Positions 29,981 through 34,495 of a stretch of 34,495 nucleotides of DNA are shown here, piece by piece (position 1 is the first letter of the stretch; each line of letters opens with the position of its first letter). Under the pieces are notes generated by a model. The model was given only the letters and a program-made list of their open reading frames with translations, was not told the origin of the DNA and did not search any database. Origin of the DNA: Fibrobacter sp. (lineage in GTDB: Bacteria; Fibrobacterota; Fibrobacteria; Fibrobacterales; Fibrobacteraceae). The DNA lies in assembly GCA_017530965.1 (NCBI GenBank), contig JAFXLS010000068.1, positions 1-34,495 of the forward strand, read 5' to 3'. The position numbers and the translations under genes are program-made.

Positions 29981-31242
29981 GCGAAGAAAATAAAAACCGC
30001 ACCGTAAAAGTGACTCTGGACCGTAAGTTCGGAGTGAGCGAAAAGCCTGAACGTCGTCCGCGCCGTGACGATGACCGCGAAGAACGCGGTGGCCGTGAAG
30101 GTCGTTCTTTCGACCGTGGCGATCGTAAGTTTGGCGACCGCAAGCCGTTTGGTGACCGCGATCGTGGCGAACGTCGCTTTAACCGTGATGGTGAAGGTGA
30201 AGGCCGTTTCAACCGTGACCGCCGTCCGCGTCGCGACGGTGATGACCGTGGCTCCTTCGGAGGCCGCGAAGGTCGTCGCCCGTTCGGTGACAGGGGCCGC
30301 TCCTTTGGCGGCGACCGTCGCCCGCGCCGCGAATTTGCATCTGCAGGTGCTCCGATTTACCGCCAGCGCCCCGAAGAACAGAAGGAAGAAGTCGAAGAAG
30401 TATTGGACGAAGCTGCACTCGAAGCACGCGTGGCCCAGGCAGAAGCTTCTGAAGATTCCAACTTCAACCCGCCTTGGTACAAGAAGCTTTTGGCCCTTAC
30501 GACTGAAAAGGGCCGCGAACGCGAAGGCAAGTTCCTTGGTGAAGGCGTGCATGTGGTGCAGGAACTCGTGAGCAATCACCGCGAACTCGTGATGGGCGTC
30601 TACATGACCGAAGGCTTTAATGACGAAGCCTTGATCGAACAGATCAACGAAGCCGAAATCAAGCTGAACATTCTCACCGAAGACCAGATGAAGAAGATTT
30701 CTTCGACGGTGACGACCCAGGGCATTGTTGCCGTGGCACGCATTGCAAGCAAGAAGCCGGTTTATGAATCCAGCCGCAGCGTGATTACGCTTGTGGACGC
30801 CGTGCAGGATCCGGGTAACCTCGGTACTCTTTTCCGCACGAGCCTTGGCTTTGGTTCCGACGGTATGATTCTTGGCCGCGGTACCGTGAGCCCGTTCAAC
30901 CCGAAGGTTGTGCGTGGTTCCTCGGGCACCTTCCTCCGCGTGCCTTTCGAATTCGATGTCGATCTCGTTGACCAGATCAACTTCTTGCGCAGCAAGGGTT
31001 ACACCATTATCGCAACCGATTTGCATGCCAAGCAGTCCCTGCGCCAGATTCCGCAGAACAAGCTTCGCAAGATGGCATTCCTCGTGGGTAACGAAGGTGC
31101 TGGCACCAATCCGTACTTCATTGAACTCGCCGACGAAACGGTGAAGATCCCAATGAGCAGCGAACTCGAATCCTTGAACGTCGCAGTCGCTCACGGCATT
31201 TTGAGCTACGAAGCCGCCCAGATTCAAGAGGAACTTAAGTAA
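29977..31242 (+). CDS. SpoU/TrmH-family RNA 2'-O-methyltransferase with Arg/Gly/Asp-rich tail
   Basis: 421 residues. Residues about 1-120 are low-complexity Arg/Asp/Gly/Phe sequence with repeats such as RSFDRGDRKFGDRKPFGDRD, RGG-like and surely disordered. The substrate-binding domain (about 160-250: GKFLGEGVHVVQELVSNHRE) is followed by the SAM-dependent knotted SPOUT domain. Its motifs are motif 1 VQDPGNLGTLFRTSLGFG, motif 2 FLVGNEGAG and motif 3 IPMSSELESLNVAVAHGI. It resembles RlmB/TrmH-type rRNA or tRNA ribose methyltransferases; the target is unknown. The gene overlaps dxs (ATGA) and pyrF (TAATG). The tail uses the usual codons of the region, so it is native. Confidence 0.88.
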   Translation: MSEENKNRTVKVTLDRKFGVSEKPERRPRRDDDREERGGREGRSFDRGDRKFGDRKPFGDRDRGERRFNRDGEGEGRFNRDRRPRRDGDDRGSFGGREGRRPFGDRGRSFGGDRRPRREFASAGAPIYRQRPEEQKEEVEEVLDEAALEARVAQAEASEDSNFNPPWYKKLLALTTEKGREREGKFLGEGVHVVQELVSNHRELVMGVYMTEGFNDEALIEQINEAEIKLNILTEDQMKKISSTVTTQGIVAVARIASKKPVYESSRSVITLVDAVQDPGNLGTLFRTSLGFGSDGMILGRGTVSPFNPKVVRGSSGTFLRVPFEFDVDLVDQINFLRSKGYTIIATDLHAKQSLRQIPQNKLRKMAFLVGNEGAGTNPYFIELADETVKIPMSSELESLNVAVAHGILSYEAAQIQEELK

Positions 31243-32135
31243 TGAACTTCCAGGCTCGCTTAGAAGAACGTATCGCCAAGTGCGGTAACCCGATTTGCCT
31301 CGGCATGGATCCGGTCATGAAGCTGATCGACCCGTGCTGCCCCGAAGGTAGTGCCGAAGACAAGATCAAGCGTTTCTATTCTGAAATTCTGGAATGCTGT
31401 TTAAAGCGTAACGTGACGCCCGCTGTAGTCAAGCCGAACAGCGCTTACTACGAATGCGTGAGCGTGCAGGCCATGCTCGTGCTGCAGCAACTGATTGCCG
31501 ATTACAAGAGCGCAGGCATCCCCGTGATTTTGGATGCCAAGCGTGGTGACATCGGTAAGTCGAGCGCCGCATACGCTACGGCTGCTTACGATGTGTACAA
31601 GGCCGATGCCGTGACGGTTTCTCCGTGGATGGGTGCAGATTCTGTGGGCCCGTTCATTCGCGAAAATTCTGAAAACGGTGCGTACGTCTTGCTCCGCACG
31701 AGCAACAAGGGCGCCCATGATTTCCAAGATTTGCCGGTGTCCCGTAGCGACGACCCGCGCGATGTTGCCGAAGCCTTCTATTCCGTGGCAGACAAGATTA
31801 TGGAATGGGACGCAAACCTCGGTTACCTCGGTGCCGTGGTCGGTGCCACCCACCCCGAAGAACTCGAAAAGATTACCGCTTACACGGTTGCCCATAAGCA
31901 TGAAATTCCGTTCCTGATTCCGGGCGTGTCTATTCCTGGTGTGCCGGGCGGTCAGGGCGGTGACGCCAAGACGGTGCTTACGGCAATCGCCAACGGCGGT
32001 GGCAAGCGCAAGTTCCATGTGCTCAATAGCTCCAGCGGTTTGAACTTCGCCTACCAGCGCAGCGGTCACCCCGAGAACTTCGCAAACGATTGCGTGGACG
32101 CTCTGGAAAAGCTTGCCGAGGCCTGCAACTTCTAA
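31242..32135 (+). CDS. pyrF: Orotidine 5'-phosphate decarboxylase, type 2
   Basis: Converts OMP to UMP, the last step of pyrimidine synthesis; cytoplasmic TIM barrel. 297 residues, the longer type 2 form rather than the E. coli-like 230-245. Visible: GNPICLGMDPVMKLID, TPAVVKPNSAYYE, the catalytic Asp-Lys-Asp motif ILDAKRGDIGKSSAAYA, TVSPWMGADSVGPF, ILLRTSNKGA-like VLLRTSNKGAHDFQ, and FLIPGVSIPGVPGGQGGD near the phosphate site. The ATG overlaps the methyltransferase stop by one base. Confidence 0.93.
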   Translation: MNFQARLEERIAKCGNPICLGMDPVMKLIDPCCPEGSAEDKIKRFYSEILECCLKRNVTPAVVKPNSAYYECVSVQAMLVLQQLIADYKSAGIPVILDAKRGDIGKSSAAYATAAYDVYKADAVTVSPWMGADSVGPFIRENSENGAYVLLRTSNKGAHDFQDLPVSRSDDPRDVAEAFYSVADKIMEWDANLGYLGAVVGATHPEELEKITAYTVAHKHEIPFLIPGVSIPGVPGGQGGDAKTVLTAIANGGGKRKFHVLNSSSGLNFAYQRSGHPENFANDCVDALEKLAEACNF

Positions 32136-32138
32136 GTT

Positions 32139-33002
32139 ATGCGTTTCCTTGCTGTAATCATATTCGCTATCGCGGTTATCGCAGCGGCCTTCCATTTCGC
32201 GAAGCCGCTTCCCGGTACAAACTTCGACGAGTCCTTCTTGCCGAAGGCATCGACCGTACATTACGTGGCTGCAGGACACGACGCATCGGTGGCGGGTCTA
32301 TTCTGGATTAAGGGTCTTACCGAACTGGGTGAAAGCTACTTGACCGGCAAGGAGAACGCTTACCTTGGCCACGTCGCAGAGCTTTCCACCAGTCTGGATT
32401 CCCTGTTCTACACGCCCTATTACTTTGTGGGCGGCGTGACTCCCATTGACGCACCCGACACCTCGGATTTCTCGGTACTGCGTCGTGCAAGCCGAGTGTA
32501 TCCTGAAAAATGGAGACTGTCCCTGTATTACGCCCTTCGCCTTGCCCGCGGCCCCTACCCCAACAAGTCGGAGGCAGCCAACGTGATGCGCAAGTATTTC
32601 GACAGTCCGGACACGACGATTCCCGACCACATTCGCACCATTTACCGCAGCTTCGAACTGGATTCGATGCAGACGGAAACCGCTCTTGAAACCATCTTGA
32701 ACGACGTGATGCAACCGCGTTTCAAAAAGTTCCGCAAAAGCTTTTACACAAAAATTACCAAGCTGCTTGGTTACAAACTTTTTGGTGAAGATTTAGAGAA
32801 GAACGAAGACTATCAAAAAATCAAAATGCTCGTCGACGGCATGGCCGACGGCAAGATTCACCCCGCAATCGTCTACCGCGAACTCCTCGCCATGAAGAAG
32901 ATTCAAGACGAAAAAATTGCGGAAGAAGCTAAAAAGGCCACAGACATTAGTGAACCTGTTACTGGTAACGAAAATGCCACGGACAGTACCGCAACGGAAT
33001 AA
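32139..33002 (+). CDS. Membrane-anchored TPR-like protein of unknown function
   Basis: 287 residues. One N-terminal membrane anchor (residues 3-18, FLAVIIFAIAVIAAAF) leaves the rest outside the cytoplasm. The segment LPKASTVHYVAAGHDASVAGLFWIKGLTELGESYL followed by LDSLFYTPYYFVGGV resembles tetratricopeptide-like proteins of deltaproteobacteria that begin LP...lslGy...ADllWl. The region RVYPEKWRLSLYYALRLARG continues the helical repeat pattern. The acidic, Thr-rich tail looks unstructured. It starts three bases after pyrF and is the last gene of the operon. No enzymatic motif is seen. Confidence 0.7.
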   Translation: MRFLAVIIFAIAVIAAAFHFAKPLPGTNFDESFLPKASTVHYVAAGHDASVAGLFWIKGLTELGESYLTGKENAYLGHVAELSTSLDSLFYTPYYFVGGVTPIDAPDTSDFSVLRRASRVYPEKWRLSLYYALRLARGPYPNKSEAANVMRKYFDSPDTTIPDHIRTIYRSFELDSMQTETALETILNDVMQPRFKKFRKSFYTKITKLLGYKLFGEDLEKNEDYQKIKMLVDGMADGKIHPAIVYRELLAMKKIQDEKIAEEAKKATDISEPVTGNENATDSTATE

Positions 33003-33028
33003 ACAGCGAACTTACGTTTATTAGAGAA

Positions 33029-33062
33029 AATGCCCAGCTAGCTATAGCTGGGCATTTTTTTG
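33029..33062 (+). terminator. Rho-independent terminator of the ispA-pyrF operon
   Basis: AATGCCCAGCT and AGCTGGGCATT form a perfect 11-bp stem with a six-base loop, followed by a run of T's. On the minus strand it is followed by TTCTCT and may also serve the convergent island genes. Confidence 0.9.
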
Positions 33063-33080
33063 GTTTTGCCATTTAATTTA

Positions 33081-33518
33081 TTACTTATCGTCTCTTTCAA
33101 GGAAATGATTGTAGATAAAATAATCTTCTTTTTTAAAGGGATTATCGTCTTGCTTTAAAAATTTCTTCTCATCATTTTCATCTTCTATTTCGTGATATAT
33201 AAAAAGAAGTGTTTCGTTTTCTGAAATTAAATTATTTAATGTATTCCAATTTTCTTCCAACTTGCTACGAGTAAATTTTTCCTTCCATTGACTTGATAGA
33301 AAAAAATCCTTTTCTGGTTCTGTTATAGAAGAAATAAAGTCGTTTTGAATGAGGTTGATAAATAATTTATTTTGTCGATCTATTTCCTCTACAATAAACT
33401 GTTCTATATTCTGATTTATAGTTTTCGCAAACGATTTAGAAAAAGAATTTTTTTTATGCGAAACTTCATCTTTATCTTTTTTACATCTTTTTGTTTTGTT
33501 GGTTATTAAAGAAATCAT
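33081..33518 (-). CDS. Hypothetical protein of an AT-rich island
   Basis: 145 residues, very charged (Lys, Glu, Asp, Asn), no signal peptide or membrane segment, presumably cytoplasmic and largely helical (KSFAKTINQNIEQFIVEEID). No family recognised. AT-rich codons (AAA, AAT, TTT) set it apart from all genes before 33002. The ATG at 33518 has AGAGGG upstream and overlaps the stop of the GAF protein gene (ATGA), so the two form an operon and probably a functional pair. Confidence 0.7.
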   Translation of the reverse strand: MISLITNKTKRCKKDKDEVSHKKNSFSKSFAKTINQNIEQFIVEEIDRQNKLFINLIQNDFISSITEPEKDFFLSSQWKEKFTRSKLEENWNTLNNLISENETLLFIYHEIEDENDEKKFLKQDDNPFKKEDYFIYNHFLERDDK

Positions 33519-34354
33519 TTTGCCCTCTTTTTTGGGGTTGATTTGTTAAAAACTTTCTGTATTGCAGGAGTGTTGTTTGTTTGATAAAGTTTATGCGTTA
33601 ATAAAATTGCTGCGTAATCAGCGAAAGCTTTAGCATATTCAACATCATCTTGTGAAAATAAATTTTCTTTTTTTGATGAAATATATAAAATGCCAATCAT
33701 CCCAGAACAATTGTTTATCGGAGCAGCAATCATCGAAACAACTTCATTAAAGTTACTGTCATTTTTATCTTGCTTGTAATAAGAAGAATCAACATCTTTT
33801 ACATTTCTATATATAATACATCCTGACGCATCGTTTTCAAGTAACTGCTTCGCTACTCCTATACCTTTTTTTAAAGGTTCAGAACTCAATCTTCTTGATT
33901 GACTCAACCCAGATCTAGCAAGCGTGACAAAACTGCCTTGAAGCATTCCGCTAATTCTTATTGCGACCCCAATATGACTTGTGTTTTTTATTTCTTCAAA
34001 AAATCTTTTAGCATTTTGACATAACATTTCTCCTGTTGTTGCCAAAGTGTCATTTTCATCTGAATTTAAAAACGGGTCCGTTTTATCACGACAAAAATGA
34101 ATATTGTCGTGAATCTGTTTTGATTTTTCAATACTTTTGTTTTTGTGTTTTCTATGCTCTAAATAAAAAATAATAAGAGTTGTTATAATTACGAAAGATG
34201 AAAAAAAGATTGCACTAAAGTTAAATTCTTGAGTATTTTTAAAGAAGTTCGCTATTATTGCAATAATAAATGAATCTGAACTAGAAAAAAGCAAAGAAAA
34301 AAGAATTTCCCCTAAAAAGGGCTTGGGAAAAAAGGTATGAATCTTTTTGGCCAA
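33515..34354 (-). CDS. GAF-domain membrane protein, 5' end possibly lost to IS insertion
   Basis: 279 residues if read from a TTG at 34354; no ATG exists in the frame up to the stop at about 34379-34381. Two membrane segments lie at about residues 14-38 and 46-66 (FVIITTLIIFYLEH). A cytoplasmic GAF-like domain follows at about 115-258 (IGVAIRI, LKKGIGVAKQLLEN, VVSMIAAPINNCSGMIGILYIS, FSQDDVEYAKAFADYAAILL). GAF domains sense small molecules or redox state; no output domain is attached. The IS-like end begins four bases upstream of the TTG, so the original start was probably removed. AT-rich and coupled to the downstream small gene, hence likely horizontally acquired. Confidence 0.65.
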   Translation of the reverse strand: MAKKIHTFFPKPFLGEILFSLLFSSSDSFIIAIIANFFKNTQEFNFSAIFFSSFVIITTLIIFYLEHRKHKNKSIEKSKQIHDNIHFCRDKTDPFLNSDENDTLATTGEMLCQNAKRFFEEIKNTSHIGVAIRISGMLQGSFVTLARSGLSQSRRLSSEPLKKGIGVAKQLLENDASGCIIYRNVKDVDSSYYKQDKNDSNFNEVVSMIAAPINNCSGMIGILYISSKKENLFSQDDVEYAKAFADYAAILLTHKLYQTNNTPAIQKVFNKSTPKKRAK

Positions 34355-34376
34355 TTCGAGGCTGTAAACTAAACTG

Positions 34377-34437
34377 TGTCACAATCCACCCCCAATAACA
34401 CAAAACCTTACTATAATGTAGGGAAAGGATTGTGACA
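34377..34437 (+). promoter_or_regulatory. Transposase promoter and translation-blocking inverted repeat
   Basis: TATAAT at 34412-34417 predicts a start near 34424, and AAAGGA at 34424-34429 is the ribosome site. TGTCACAATCC (34377-34387) and GGATTGTGACA (34427-34437) are perfect 11-bp inverted arms. The second covers part of the ribosome site up to the base before ATG. Only transcripts entering from outside contain both arms. Confidence 0.65.
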
Positions 34438-34495
34438 ATGACTAACGAAGAACTTGACTCGGTAATGGCCAAGGCCAAGGAACAGTTCAAGAAGG
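34438..34495 (+). CDS. Transposase N-terminus, IS256-like (cut by window end)
   Basis: Nineteen codons are visible, beginning MTNEELDSVMAKAKEQFKK. This helical start resembles those of IS256-family (Mutator-like) transposases of gut bacteria, which continue with a KDG-rich segment and DDE catalytic residues beyond the window. The call rests on this short stretch, the promoter and ribosome site in front, and the terminal-repeat-like sequence at 34358. Confidence 0.5.
   Translation, partial: MTNEELDSVMAKAKEQFKK

Larger units (their letters stand above)
34358..34495 (+). mobile_element. Left end of an IS256-like insertion sequence (partial)
   Basis: GAGGCTGTAAAC...TGTGTCACA at 34358-34383 resembles the terminal inverted repeats of IS256-family elements. 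It is followed by a promoter and the first codons of a transposase-like gene. The other end and any target duplication are outside the window, so the family is tentative. Confidence 0.55.

Overview
The window almost certainly comes from a Fibrobacter genome (phylum Fibrobacterota, fibre-degrading gut bacteria). The evidence is two lipoproteins with the FISUMP domain (Fibrobacter succinogenes major paralogous domain), a TIGR02147-family protein (a family first defined from Fibrobacter paralogues), lipoproteins with the acidic/serine-rich start CGDDSSS, a secreted GH9 cellulase and a CE2-like carbohydrate esterase. Most of the window is of medium-high GC with strong GAA/AAG/GAC codon preference. 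That preference leaves long open frames antisense to many genes; these are not genes.

Layout. 50-4092: a four-gene oligopeptide-type ABC importer (two permeases, two ATPases), whose first permease carries a tandem 14-residue repeat in a periplasmic insertion. 4171-7785: secreted GH9 endoglucanase, then a secreted DUF4874/DUF4832-type protein. 7775-8988: rpe (minus) and, divergently, a small protein joining a histone-H1-like Lys/Ala tail to a CBM48-type glycogen-binding domain. 9124-15609: a large Cys-rich lipoprotein (minus), lysA, a double-FISUMP lipoprotein, a PRPP synthetase-like enzyme, and a lipoprotein with a Pro/Ala/Glu repeat stalk. 15806-19115: a minus-strand FISUMP lipoprotein plus AspT/YidE-type transporter operon, divergent from a LysR regulator; a good LysR box lies between them. 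19156-22645: a helicase-associated-domain protein, a secreted mono-haem cytochrome c (minus) and a CE2-like esterase. 22771-27089: a membrane diguanylate cyclase, a small lipoprotein whose signal peptide contains a dispersed repeat, and a TIGR02147 regulator overlapping a duplicated-domain lipoprotein. 27225-33002: a tightly overlapping operon ispA-type prenyl synthase, dxs, SpoU rRNA methyltransferase, pyrF, and an anchored protein. 33081-34495: an AT-rich two-gene island with a GAF membrane protein, abutting the left end of an apparently IS256-like element that runs out of the window.

Main observations. (1) In at least seven genes a TAnnTT -10 hexamer sits so that the predicted start site falls on, or one base before, the A of ATG, with no Shine-Dalgarno sequence, suggesting widespread leaderless transcription. 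(2) An ATC-N9-GAT LysR box within an 11-bp perfect inverted repeat is centred at -65 from a well-formed promoter of the FISUMP/transporter operon. (3) The H1-tail/CBM48 fusion, the periodic insertion in the permease and the repeat-derived signal peptide are unusual proteins. (4) The transposase start region of the terminal IS forms a hairpin that could block translation from read-through transcripts. No tRNA, rRNA or CRISPR array was seen. All family assignments are from reading motifs, not from database searches.
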